The translations under genes and the position numbers were made by a program. A DNA stretch of 64,000 nucleotides. Source: Kordia sp. (lineage in GTDB: Bacteria > Bacteroidota > Bacteroidia > Flavobacteriales > Flavobacteriaceae). Below the pieces are notes generated by a model. The model was not told the DNA's origin, did no database searches, and was given only the letters and a program-made list of their open reading frames with translations. The stretch spans positions 1 to 64,000 of the forward strand of contig NZ_JAKVBC010000007.1 in assembly GCF_022447245.1 (NCBI RefSeq). The letters run 5' to 3'. Shown here in pieces: positions 47,183 through 55,581 of this stretch. Numbering within the stretch: the first letter of the stretch is position 1; each line of letters starts with the position of its first letter.

Positions 47183-48037
47183 CTATTTCTTTATAGGAAA
47201 TTCATGACTTAAAAAATTAAAAACCAAGTCAAAATGTTGTAAAGGAGCTACATGCGAACCTACAATTGTCACATGTTCTGCATTGTACTGAAAGTTATAT
47301 GTTTTGAGTCGTTGCATCATTTTATGACACATCGGTGTGGTAGGAGCTATTTCATCTTCAGTGGCAGAAACTAGTAAAATAGGTGCTTTTATTTTTTCAA
47401 CAGGGATCAATGCTTTCTTTTCTGCTTCTTTATCTTGTAACATGGCTTCAAAAGCTCCGCGCAAGTCACGTTTCATAATAAAAGGTACTGCGGCTTCATT
47501 TACAGGAACAAAAGGTAATTCTTGTTGATTAAAAGTCCATGATGAACTTGTAAAGTGTTGTGTGTTTCCCGGAAAAACGGCGTGACTCGGTACAATCCCA
47601 ACAACACAATCAATATCTGTATAATAACTGGCAACCAATAAAGCCAAATCTGCACCACGAGAACCGCCAACAATTGCAATACGTTCTGCATTTACCTGCG
47701 GATGCTGCGTCGCTTTTACAATAGCATTGTGAATATCTTCAATGGCAATTTTTTCTAACAATTTGGGTGTTCCTTGCGCATTAAAATATCCAATAGCTAA
47801 AAATGCATACCCTTTTTCTATAATTTGATCTCTTATTTTTTTCCAGTAATTACTTGTCCAAGCATTTCCACCTTCGGAACCACCCAAACCTACAATTAAA
47901 GGTTGATTATTGCTTTTTCCGACATACAACACAGCTTCTGTATTTTTTGTAACAAGTGTTTCTTGTGCACTTATTGTAGTAGTTGCAATGAAGAAAAATA
48001 GAATAATTATACAGTGTATGTTTTTTGATAAAGTCAT
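47183..48037 (-). CDS. Secreted alpha/beta hydrolase, BAAT C-terminal-like
   Basis: The protein has 284 residues from the ATG at 48037 (the frame extends seven codons further), giving a signal peptide that ends TTTISAQ. The alpha/beta hydrolase fold shows the oxyanion region VGLGGSEGGNAW, nucleophile elbow IAIVGGSRGADLALL (GGSRG) and C-terminal histidine in IVGSHVAPLQHFD. ILLVSATEDEIAPT supplies the acid. The order resembles the acyl-CoA thioester hydrolase/BAAT C-terminal family, but the signal peptide makes an exported esterase more likely. Confidence 0.85.
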   Translation of the reverse strand: MTLSKNIHCIIILFFFIATTTISAQETLVTKNTEAVLYVGKSNNQPLIVGLGGSEGGNAWTSNYWKKIRDQIIEKGYAFLAIGYFNAQGTPKLLEKIAIEDIHNAIVKATQHPQVNAERIAIVGGSRGADLALLVASYYTDIDCVVGIVPSHAVFPGNTQHFTSSSWTFNQQELPFVPVNEAAVPFIMKRDLRGAFEAMLQDKEAEKKALIPVEKIKAPILLVSATEDEIAPTTPMCHKMMQRLKTYNFQYNAEHVTIVGSHVAPLQHFDLVFNFLSHEFPIKK

Positions 48038-48103
48038 AGTCGTTTGCTTTTGAAACAAAGTACGTGTATAGAAGTTTCAAAACATTTGATTTATGTCAAA
48101 AAA

Positions 48104-48676
48104 TCATTTTTCAGCACGAATTCTACTCAAGGTTTCTTGTGTAATGCCGATATAAGAAGCAATCATTCCTAGCGGAATACGATGGTAAATATCATGATAT
48201 GTTTCACGAAAATGCGCATACTTTTCCTTGGCAGAAGCAAAACGCATGGAAGTAATTCGCTCCATCAAATGTCCAAAAATAGTGCCCATAGACAATCGTG
48301 AATAGCGTTCCATTTCTGGGAAATGATCAAACAAATACACCAAATCATTCACATGAAGTGCAAAAGCTTCTGTAGCTTCAATAGCATCAATATAATAGAT
48401 GTCTTTTTTGCGTTGCATAAAGCTTCTGGGAGAATTTATCCATTCATCTTTACTACAAAAATATTCACTCACTTCTTTACCATCTTTCAAAAAATAAGTG
48501 CGCAAAATCCCTTTTCGAATAAAATAACTTTTCGTAGAAATTTGATCGGCGTCCAACACAAGTTCCCCTTTTTTAAAATGAACTACATGCAATCGAGCTT
48601 CCAATGCTGCTTTTAGCGTATCAGAAAGTGTAATGTATTGCTCAAAATGCTCAAATATGTTTTCAGTGGTTTTAAT
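48104..48676 (-). CDS. Crp/Fnr-family regulator with no ATG (possible start loss)
   Basis: The cyclic-nucleotide-binding fold (VVHFKKGELVLDADQISTKSYFIRKGILRTYF) leads to a C-terminal winged helix (IPLGMIASYIGITQETLSRIRAEK). The longest frame with a standard start is a TTG at 48604 (166 residues), which would cut off the first helix and strands. The frame is open upstream, where ATT at 48676 begins KTTENIFEHFEQYITLSDTLKAAL, the expected N-terminus of a 190-residue member. So either the gene uses a rare ATT start or its ATG mutated to ATT. It begins ten bases after the upstream membrane protein gene. Confidence 0.8.
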   Translation of the reverse strand: MKTTENIFEHFEQYITLSDTLKAALEARLHVVHFKKGELVLDADQISTKSYFIRKGILRTYFLKDGKEVSEYFCSKDEWINSPRSFMQRKKDIYYIDAIEATEAFALHVNDLVYLFDHFPEMERYSRLSMGTIFGHLMERITSMRFASAKEKYAHFRETYHDIYHRIPLGMIASYIGITQETLSRIRAEK

Positions 48677-48686
48677 ATATAATTTT

Positions 48687-49340
48687 TTAAGGTTTCTTTT
48701 TTTTTAAAAGTAATAAGATATCAGTAATAAGATATGCTGAAACTGTTGTCATTCCTAAGATTGCATGCACGTATTTTTGAGTTGGAAAAAAGTGAAAAAT
48801 GCTAATGTACAAAGTAAGCAACCCAATTGGATAAGTAAGAATTAGAATAAAAATGCGAAACAACCAATGTTCGTTAGCAATAGGTTGGTTTGTCATATCA
48901 ATTGCTAATTCCTCAAAAATGGCTTTTTGCTGAATACGCTTTTCACCTTCATATACAGCTTTACAAAACACTACATACAATATTATAAAAACCACAACAA
49001 TACAGGTATACAACCAAAAACGCTCATTTTTATACAAGTTAAAAAGCTTCCAAGAAAAAAATGAAAACAGTATTGTAAATACTCCTAAGAAAAACGCTTT
49101 TCCAAAAATATTAAGCTTGCTATGAACATGTACTAAATGGTTGTCGTTGTTGAATATAAAAATAAAAACCGAATACAAACTTGCAGTCCAACTCGTATGC
49201 TGCCATAGTCGAACTTCTTTTGAAGAACGTTTTCCATATCGTTTTTTATTCTTGTAAAAAAAGCACAAAAAATGTGTCCGAAATGTATCGGGTTTTTCAT
49301 TTACTATAAGTGCTGCTACTTCTTTTTGAGTAATTTTCAT
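48687..49340 (-). CDS. Hypothetical multi-pass membrane protein
   Basis: The protein has 217 residues with about four or five membrane helices (near 52-68, 81-100, 107-125, 158-185, 192-212). The N-terminal cytoplasmic part is basic (FFYKNKKRYGKRSSKEVR) and the C-terminus is KKKKP. No family is recognised. The Crp/Fnr gene follows after ten bases, so the pair is likely co-transcribed. Confidence 0.78.
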   Translation of the reverse strand: MKITQKEVAALIVNEKPDTFRTHFLCFFYKNKKRYGKRSSKEVRLWQHTSWTASLYSVFIFIFNNDNHLVHVHSKLNIFGKAFFLGVFTILFSFFSWKLFNLYKNERFWLYTCIVVVFIILYVVFCKAVYEGEKRIQQKAIFEELAIDMTNQPIANEHWLFRIFILILTYPIGLLTLYISIFHFFPTQKYVHAILGMTTVSAYLITDILLLLKKKKP

Positions 49341-49368
49341 GAATGGAAATTAGTAGGAATACTGTGTA

Positions 49369-49887
49369 TTATTTCAACCTAAAACTTTTAAAAACCTTCA
49401 TTGCAATGTCAATATACTTATCATACTGATTTTGTTCGCACGTAAGTGTAAGCACTTTTGCTTTATCGTTGATTACATAATAATGCTGTGCAAATTTTAA
49501 TTTGTAATCATTTTGTTCTCCAGTATATACAACACGATGATATGGAATTGGGCCATTCGTAATTCGCTTACTTTCGATAATTTTTGCGCCTTCAATCATG
49601 GTTTTTATTTGCTGTTCAGAAGTCTTGGTATATTTATCAAGATCCAAATTATAGCCAGCTAAATCTAGAATTAAGACATTTATATTTTCTGTAAACATAT
49701 CCTCTGGATTGTTTTGCGGACTCTACATAATGATATCTGCGCCCATACTTCCAGAAGTATCTATTTCCAAACTGCTAGGATATTGTATAGTATATGCATC
49801 ACGTGTGATAAATTTCCAAGATTCTTGCGCTTTAATAGTCGTACTAGTACATACAAACACTAAGATGAGAAATGTTATTTTTTTCAT
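49369..49887 (-). pseudogene. PsbP-like/DUF1795-like secreted protein with in-frame TAG
   Basis: The ATG at 49887 (the frame extends further upstream) starts a signal peptide (MKKITFLILVFVCTSTTIKAQ). AYTIQYPSSLEIDTSGSMGAD follows and a TAG at 49723-49725 stops it. The same frame resumes SPQNNPEDMFTENINVLI, KYTKTSEQQIKTMIEGAKII and ends FKSFRLK at 49369. The intact protein would be 172 residues. The small secreted fold resembles PsbP-related proteins of flavobacteria. One substitution (such as TAT to TAG) explains the break. Confidence 0.82.
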
Positions 49888-49934
49888 GTTAAATTTGATA
49901 TTTATTACAAGTCTAAAGCTAGTTCTTTCTGTAT

Positions 49935-49968
49935 CAAAAAAAATCCACACTGCATCAGTGTGGATTTT
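49935..49968 (-). terminator. Terminator after tatA
   Basis: A 13-bp perfect stem, AAAATCCACACTG (49940-49952) with CAGTGTGGATTTT (49956-49968), has a 3-base loop and on the minus strand runs into a T tract. It separates tatA from the broken PsbP-like gene. Confidence 0.92.
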
Positions 49969-49992
49969 GTATCTTTTATATAAAATAGGAAA

Positions 49993-50181
49993 TTACTCTT
50001 TCTCTACTTTCTTAGTATCGTCTTCACCTTTACTTGCATCTTTAAACTCTCTAATTCCGCTACCTAAGCCGCGCATTAATTCAGGAATCTTTCTTCCTCC
50101 AAATAAAAGTAATACAACAACTACAATTAAGATAATCGAAGTTCCTCCAGGAATAGCTAAAAACATATTTAGTGACATCAT
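49993..50181 (-). CDS. tatA: Sec-independent protein translocase subunit TatA
   Basis: The 62-residue protein has one N-terminal membrane helix (about 9-27, [20 protein letters not shown]), the glycine/lysine hinge [18 protein letters not shown] and an acidic amphipathic tail ([11 protein letters not shown]). TatA oligomers form the passage for folded twin-arginine substrates. No tatC is adjacent, which is normal for Bacteroidota. Confidence 0.95.
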   Translation of the reverse strand: MMSLNMFLAIPGGTSIILIVVVVLLLFGGRKIPELMRGLGSGIREFKDASKGEDDTKKVEKE

Positions 50182-50202
50182 GATGTTTATTATTTATGGT
50201 AC

Positions 50203-50210
50203 AAAGGTAA
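50203..50210 (-). promoter_or_regulatory. Putative -7 element upstream of tatA
   Basis: On the minus strand TACCTTTG matches TAnnTTTG, 21 bases before the tatA ATG. Confidence 0.45.
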
Positions 50211-50285
50211 AAATAAATAGATACTTTGCAGTAAAGAAGCATAAAAAAAACACTTCAATACAATTTATTCCTAATATTTTTCTTT

Positions 50286-50293
50286 TAAGTTTG
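50286..50293 (+). promoter_or_regulatory. Putative -7 element upstream of the M23 peptidase gene
   Basis: TAAGTTTG matches TAnnTTTG and ends 17 bases before the ATG at 50311, the same offset as at 52755 and 59734. Confidence 0.45.
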
Positions 50294-50310
50294 TAACGCA
50301 GAAAACAATC

Positions 50311-51183
50311 ATGGCAAAAGAAAATCGAAAAAAACGACAACTCAAAAAGAAGCTTTTGCACAAGTATCGTTTGGTAATTCTGAATGAAGATACTTTTGAA
50401 GAGCGTATTTCTTTCAAACTCACACGCTTAAATGTATTTGTGCTAGTTGCGTTTTCTGCAATTATACTTATTGTACTTACGACTATTTTAATTGCTTTTA
50501 CCTCTTTACGAGAATATATTCCAGGATATTCATCAACTGCATTGAAGCAAAAAGCGATCCATCTGAATGAAAAAATTGATTCTTTAGAACAAATTGCCCG
50601 AAGAGACTCAATTTACTTACAATCTATTCGCAATGTCCTTACGGGAGAAGTGAAAAGTAAAACCATTAATAAGGATTCTTTGTTTAAGTCGTTTGAGGCA
50701 GACCCTGATCAGGTAAGTTTAGCACCAAACAAACAAGATTCTTTATTACGTGAAGAAGTAGCTCAGGAAGACAAGTATAATTTGTTTGAAACCGCTACTT
50801 CCAAAGTTAATTTTAAGCTCTTTCCACCCGTAAAAGGTGAAGTATCTCAAAAATACAATCCGAAAGAAAAACACTATGCTGTGGATGTAGTTGTGCCAAA
50901 AGATACACCTGTAAAAGCCACTGCTGATGGAATGGTTATTTTTGCCGAATGGACGGCAGAAACAGGATATGTTATTATCATTGAACACTCTAACAATTTA
51001 ATTTCGGTATACAAACATAATGCTTCTTTAACCAAGCAACAAGGCGATTTAGTTAGAGTAGGAGAAGTAGTTGCCAGAGCAGGAAATACAGGAGAATTGA
51101 CTACAGGTCCGCATTTACATTTTGAACTTTGGAGCGAAGGATATTCCATCGATCCACAATCATTTATTGATTTTAAACTATAA
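50311..51183 (+). CDS. M23-family (LytM-like) peptidoglycan metallopeptidase
   Basis: The 290-residue protein has a strongly basic cytoplasmic N-terminus, a membrane helix (about 48-72) and a coiled coil (about 85-110). The C-terminal M23 domain (about 170-290) has zinc ligands in KHYAVDVVVP (His and Asp) and PHLHFELW. It probably cleaves cross-bridges or activates amidases during cell division. It is transcribed divergently from tatA. Confidence 0.92.
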   Translation: MAKENRKKRQLKKKLLHKYRLVILNEDTFEERISFKLTRLNVFVLVAFSAIILIVLTTILIAFTSLREYIPGYSSTALKQKAIHLNEKIDSLEQIARRDSIYLQSIRNVLTGEVKSKTINKDSLFKSFEADPDQVSLAPNKQDSLLREEVAQEDKYNLFETATSKVNFKLFPPVKGEVSQKYNPKEKHYAVDVVVPKDTPVKATADGMVIFAEWTAETGYVIIIEHSNNLISVYKHNASLTKQQGDLVRVGEVVARAGNTGELTTGPHLHFELWSEGYSIDPQSFIDFKL

Positions 51184-51236
51184 ATTGTGAATATAAAAAT
51201 ACATCTGATTTAATTTAAGAAAGCAAACACTCACAG

Positions 51237-52736
51237 ATGAAATCAATCAAAGCCCTTTTAGCAAAACCTTTTGCAAAGCATATTCAAAAAAAAGTATCAA
51301 AATGGGCAAACAATCCACTAGAAACACAAGAAAAAATCTTTAAAAAACTCATTAAAGATGCGGCACATACTGCATTTGGAAAAGACCATGACTTTGACAA
51401 TATTCAATCGCATGACGATTTTGTAAAACGTGTGCCAATTCGCGATTATGAAGCGTTACGACCGTACATAGGTAGAGTTGTAGCTGGTGAAAAAGACATT
51501 CTTTGGAAAGGAAAACCTGTCTATTTTGCAAAAACATCAGGAACAACCTCAGGAGCCAAATACATTCCTATTACTAAAGAATCCATGCCAACACATGTAG
51601 AAGCTGCTCGAAATGCTATTTTAGGTTACATTGCCGAAACTGGAAATACCGATTTTGTAGATGGAAAAATGATCTTTTTGCAAGGAAGTCCTGTATTGGA
51701 AGAAAAAAATGGTGTAAAATTGGGGCGACTTTCTGGAATTGTAGCACATTATGTGCCAGGCTACTTACAAAAAAACAGAATGCCTAGTTGGGAAACCAAT
51801 TGTATCGAAGACTGGGAAACCAAAGTAGAAGCTATTGTTGATGAAACATTGAATGAAAAAATGGCGATCATCAGCGGAATTCCATCGTGGGTTCAAATGT
51901 ATTTTGAACGCATTGAAGCAAGAACAGGTAAAAAAATAGGCGAAGTATTTCCAGATTTCAAGCTGTTTATCTTTGGCGGTGTTAACTTTGAACCGTATCG
52001 CAACAAATTTGAAAATTTAATAGGAAGAAAAGTAGACAGTATTGAATTGTATCCTGCAAGTGAAGGATTTTTTGCCTATCAAAATCAGCAAAACGATAGA
52101 GGAATGCTTTTGCAATTAAATTCAGGAATTTTTTATGAATTTGTAAAAGCAGACGAGTTTTTTGACAAAAACCCAACCCGAATTACGATAAAAGATGTGG
52201 AGGTTGGTGTAAATTACGTTATGATCATTTCTACAAATGCTGGACTTTGGGGATATAATATTGGAGATACTGTTGAATTTACCTCTGTAAAGCCATACAA
52301 AGTCATTGTTTCAGGGCGCATCAAGCATTTTATTTCAGCATTTGGAGAACACGTCATTGGAAAAGAAGTAGAACAAGCACTAAACGACGCTTTACAAGAT
52401 TCTGGCGCAAGCATCAATGAATTTACCGTGGCGCCTAAAATCAACCCAGCAGAAGGCTTACCGTATCACGAATGGTTTATTGAATTTGAATCGGAGCCCA
52501 AAAACATAGCGCAATTTGCAGCAACTATTGATGCTTCATTGCAACAACAAAACAGCTATTATTTTGACTTAATCGAAGGGAAGGTTTTGAAACGTTTACA
52601 AATTACCAAAATTGAAAAAGACGGCTTTCAAATCTATATGAAATCGATCGGAAAATTGGGTGGACAAAATAAAATTCCTAGATTATCAAACGATAGAAAA
52701 ATTGCGGAAATACTAACGAATTACAAAAAAGCTTAG
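51237..52736 (+). CDS. GH3 auxin-responsive-promoter-like acyl-adenylate enzyme
   Basis: The protein has 499 residues. GH3 proteins adenylate carboxylic acids and join them to amines. YFAKTSGTTSGAKYIPIT (about 98-115) is the P-loop-like motif 1. ELYPASEGFFAYQ (about 277-289) and YNIGDTVEFTSVKPYKVIVSGRIKHFISAFGEHV are motifs 2 and 3. Plant members conjugate auxin or jasmonate. Bacterial substrates are unknown, so a named function is not claimed. It may belong with the M23 gene, 53 bases before. Confidence 0.92.
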   Translation: MKSIKALLAKPFAKHIQKKVSKWANNPLETQEKIFKKLIKDAAHTAFGKDHDFDNIQSHDDFVKRVPIRDYEALRPYIGRVVAGEKDILWKGKPVYFAKTSGTTSGAKYIPITKESMPTHVEAARNAILGYIAETGNTDFVDGKMIFLQGSPVLEEKNGVKLGRLSGIVAHYVPGYLQKNRMPSWETNCIEDWETKVEAIVDETLNEKMAIISGIPSWVQMYFERIEARTGKKIGEVFPDFKLFIFGGVNFEPYRNKFENLIGRKVDSIELYPASEGFFAYQNQQNDRGMLLQLNSGIFYEFVKADEFFDKNPTRITIKDVEVGVNYVMIISTNAGLWGYNIGDTVEFTSVKPYKVIVSGRIKHFISAFGEHVIGKEVEQALNDALQDSGASINEFTVAPKINPAEGLPYHEWFIEFESEPKNIAQFAATIDASLQQQNSYYFDLIEGKVLKRLQITKIEKDGFQIYMKSIGKLGGQNKIPRLSNDRKIAEILTNYKKA

Positions 52737-52754
52737 AAATATCAAATTAACTTG

Positions 52755-52762
52755 TATTTTTG
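52755..52762 (+). promoter_or_regulatory. Putative -7 element upstream of the DUF6909 gene
   Basis: TATTTTTG matches TAnnTTTG, ending 16 bases before the ATG at 52779. It argues against the longer frame starting at 52752, which would begin inside the promoter. Confidence 0.48.
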
Positions 52763-52778
52763 TGCGGAAAAACCATTT

Positions 52779-54473
52779 ATGAGTAACATTAAAATACACG
52801 AAAGAACAAGAGCACAAGAATCATCAGGAGCTATTGAACGTTTGTATATTACCATGAGACATTTATTTAATCGTGGATTTTACAAACCTATGGGTGTTTC
52901 TGGGGAAACGTTGCGCCAGTCTTTACTAGTATTGCGTCCCGAAATATATGGTTCTATAGCCGAACAGAAGGCAGAAATTAATGGTTTATTATATGTAATA
53001 GATCGTTTGCCAATTGGTATTGAAGAATGTCGTTTTATCAATTTAACATCTGACGAAGGATATAAAAATTCGCACTTCAAAGCAATCATTCCACCAAAAA
53101 GAAGGAGAAACTGTTACCGAATTGATGAGGAACAGATGAATATTGAAATTACGCGTGGACGTTCGGAAATCTATGATATTTTAACGCATTTGACGTTTTT
53201 ATTTATAGAATCACACAAAATTTGCGATCGTGTTTTGATTGGAGAAGATGGAGAAACAACACGCGATTGGGAAAAACTAGAAGCTGCTGTTAGTAAAAAG
53301 AAAAAACTAAGTTTAGCCGAACGTGAAGTTGCTATTACACATACAGCCAATATTTTAGGAAGAACTTTTGAAGAAATTTTAGATGCGCATAAAACATTTT
53401 CTACTAAAGAAAACCCAGAGCGCTTTTTAAGCATTATCTATTGGTTAGGAAAACTAGCCATCAAAGAAACATCAAAAGGTGAAAAAAGAACGATCACATT
53501 CAGTCCTGTGCTACGTGAACGTTTAGGACATCATATTCACGGAGAAGTTTGGGCAAATAATATCAAAAAAGTGCTCAAAGAAAATAAGTTATTACATAGA
53601 CCAATTCATATCATTAGTGCTAATATGCACAGTGTGATGAACTCTATATTTGCACCAAAATTGTTGCAAAAACAACTCAACACTACTGACGAATTTGATA
53701 TTTTTGAAGCCCTAAGTGCCTCAGGAAATAATTCACTTAGAAATAAAGTAGAAAAAGAAGCGTTGAAAAAGGGAATGATTTACATTAAAGATGAATCAGG
53801 AACAAATATCAACGTACAAATTTTTGATACAGCTAAAATCGATTTTAGCAAAACAACGTACACATGTTGTGCTACTAACGATGCAGAAAAACCTGTATTA
53901 TTTGTGATGGATTACGCCTTTGGAGAACAAGCCTATGAAACCATAGATGAGTTCTTAAAACCGTATACAAACAAAAACAATGCAGAAAAAGAATACTTAA
54001 ATGTGGCTTCGGTTTCCATTATGGGGAAAGCAGGAATCTTAGAAGGAGGAAAAGGAGACATTATGATTCCGTCAGCTCATATTTTTGAAGGAACAGCAGA
54101 TAACTATCCTTTTAAAAATGAATTGACAAAAGAAGATTTAGAAGGTCACGGATTACAAGTATTTGAAGGTTCAATGATTACAGTGTTAGGAACGTCTTTG
54201 CAAAACAAAGATATTTTGAAATTCTTCCACGATTCTACATGGAATGTTATTGGACTTGAAATGGAAGGAGCACATTATCAAAAAGCCATTCAATCGGCTT
54301 CAAAGATACGAGGAAGTATTTCTGAAAATGTAAAAGTAAGATATGCCTATTATGCATCGGATAACCCACTAGAAACAGGAAGTACCTTGGCTTCTGGAGG
54401 ATTAGGAACAACAGGTGTAAAACCAACATATTTAATAACAAGAAAAATATTAGAACAACTATTTAACAACTAA
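52779..54473 (+). CDS. DUF6909 family protein (nucleoside-phosphorylase-like C-terminus)
   Basis: The protein has 564 residues from the ATG at 52779. The N-terminal half contains MRHLFNRGFYKPMGVSGETL and is helical. The C-terminal part (about 390-560) shows GLEMEGAHYQKAI, the metal/ribose motif of purine-nucleoside phosphorylase-like folds, and YAYYASDNPLETGSTLASGG. The family is recalled as flavobacterial DUF6909; its activity is not known to me. It precedes the Wzz-like gene by ten bases, so it may be part of the polysaccharide operon. Confidence 0.82.
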   Translation: MSNIKIHERTRAQESSGAIERLYITMRHLFNRGFYKPMGVSGETLRQSLLVLRPEIYGSIAEQKAEINGLLYVIDRLPIGIEECRFINLTSDEGYKNSHFKAIIPPKRRRNCYRIDEEQMNIEITRGRSEIYDILTHLTFLFIESHKICDRVLIGEDGETTRDWEKLEAAVSKKKKLSLAEREVAITHTANILGRTFEEILDAHKTFSTKENPERFLSIIYWLGKLAIKETSKGEKRTITFSPVLRERLGHHIHGEVWANNIKKVLKENKLLHRPIHIISANMHSVMNSIFAPKLLQKQLNTTDEFDIFEALSASGNNSLRNKVEKEALKKGMIYIKDESGTNINVQIFDTAKIDFSKTTYTCCATNDAEKPVLFVMDYAFGEQAYETIDEFLKPYTNKNNAEKEYLNVASVSIMGKAGILEGGKGDIMIPSAHIFEGTADNYPFKNELTKEDLEGHGLQVFEGSMITVLGTSLQNKDILKFFHDSTWNVIGLEMEGAHYQKAIQSASKIRGSISENVKVRYAYYASDNPLETGSTLASGGLGTTGVKPTYLITRKILEQLFNN

Positions 54474-54483
54474 TAACGAGAAT

Positions 54484-55581
54484 ATGAGCGAAAATAACCA
54501 AAATGTGCTGCCTGAAAAACCACCACAAACTGGCAATGAAATAGATCTGAAAGAGCTGTTTAGAATGATAGGAAATGCTTTTAGTAGACTCTTTTTATTT
54601 ATAAGAAATATACTTTTATTCCTACTAGACTTACTAATAAGAGCCTTAATAATTGTTAGGGTACACATTGTAAAATTTGTAATTGTAGGTTTTTTAAGTA
54701 TCGTAATTGGATGGTTTATTGATTCAAGAAAAGAAGCGGTATATGGATCAAGTATGTATCTAAAAACAAACTACGGAAGTACACGCCAACTATATTCTAA
54801 TATTAAGTATTATCAAGGACTTGTGGAAGAAGGAGATAGTACGGTGCTAGCAAGTATTTTTAATATTTCTAAAGATGAAGCAGGAAGCCTAAGAGGATTT
54901 ACTATTGAGCCAGATGTTACTGATAATGGAATGCTGAAAGCATATAATGAATTTATGAAAACAGCAGATACTACATTTGTTTTAAGAGAAATTGATTTTG
55001 ATAAGTTTAAACGAAATACGAGTCCATTAGATTTCCCAGTGCATCAAATATCTGTATATTCTGCTGATAAAGAAATCATTCCTAATTTACAAGAACCAAT
55101 TATCACTAGGAATATAGAAAATTATCATATCAAGAGACAAAAAGAAATAAATCTTAAAAATCTTGAAAAACAATCAGAAGCCCTTCAAAAGCAATTGGTA
55201 AATATCGATTCATTAGGTAAAGCTTATAAGGAAATCTTATTGCAAGAACCTACAAAGGAAACTACTGCTGGAAAAGCTTCAAATACATACATTCAATTAG
55301 CAGCAAATAACGAAAGAAAAACGAAAGAACTTGAGTTAATTGCGGTTAATGAAAAATTAGCGAATAGAATTCTTCAAATCAACAGGCAAAAAGAGCTAGA
55401 AAGCGAAACGATTAATGTGTTAAATGACTTTTCTCCTGGTGCAAGAATTAGATCTTTTTACGATAAATATCTATACAGAATTCCAATGATTACAATTTCA
55501 TTGTTATTGATGTTAATCTTACTAAGAGAATTGAATAAATACTTAAATACGTACGCAGAAAACAAAAGATTGAATGCCTAA
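54484..55581 (+). CDS. Wzz-like polysaccharide chain-length / membrane protein
   Basis: The 365-residue protein has two membrane spans, near 35-80 (FLFIRNILLFLLDLLIRALII and a following helix) and near the C-terminus (about 330-350, YRIPMITISLLLMLILLREL). A periplasmic coiled coil (about 210-300, INLKNLEKQSEALQKQL) lies between them. This resembles Wzz/GumC-type chain-length regulators without a clear signature. It opens the rfb group and overlaps rfbB by eight bases. Confidence 0.78.
   Translation: MSENNQNVLPEKPPQTGNEIDLKELFRMIGNAFSRLFLFIRNILLFLLDLLIRALIIVRVHIVKFVIVGFLSIVIGWFIDSRKEAVYGSSMYLKTNYGSTRQLYSNIKYYQGLVEEGDSTVLASIFNISKDEAGSLRGFTIEPDVTDNGMLKAYNEFMKTADTTFVLREIDFDKFKRNTSPLDFPVHQISVYSADKEIIPNLQEPIITRNIENYHIKRQKEINLKNLEKQSEALQKQLVNIDSLGKAYKEILLQEPTKETTAGKASNTYIQLAANNERKTKELELIAVNEKLANRILQINRQKELESETINVLNDFSPGARIRSFYDKYLYRIPMITISLLLMLILLRELNKYLNTYAENKRLNA

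Noticed and set aside
34650-49725. Reassigned TAA/TAG codons (stop-codon recoding) as the reason for repeated in-frame stops
   Set aside because: The intact genes in the window end at ordinary TAA or TAG codons with terminators directly after several of them, and the replaced positions call for different amino acids (Gly, Lys-like, aromatic). One-base losses also break many of the same genes.
54247-54441. Minus-strand frames over the DUF6909 and rfb genes
   Set aside because: They are shadows of strongly supported plus-strand genes and lack motifs or signal peptides.
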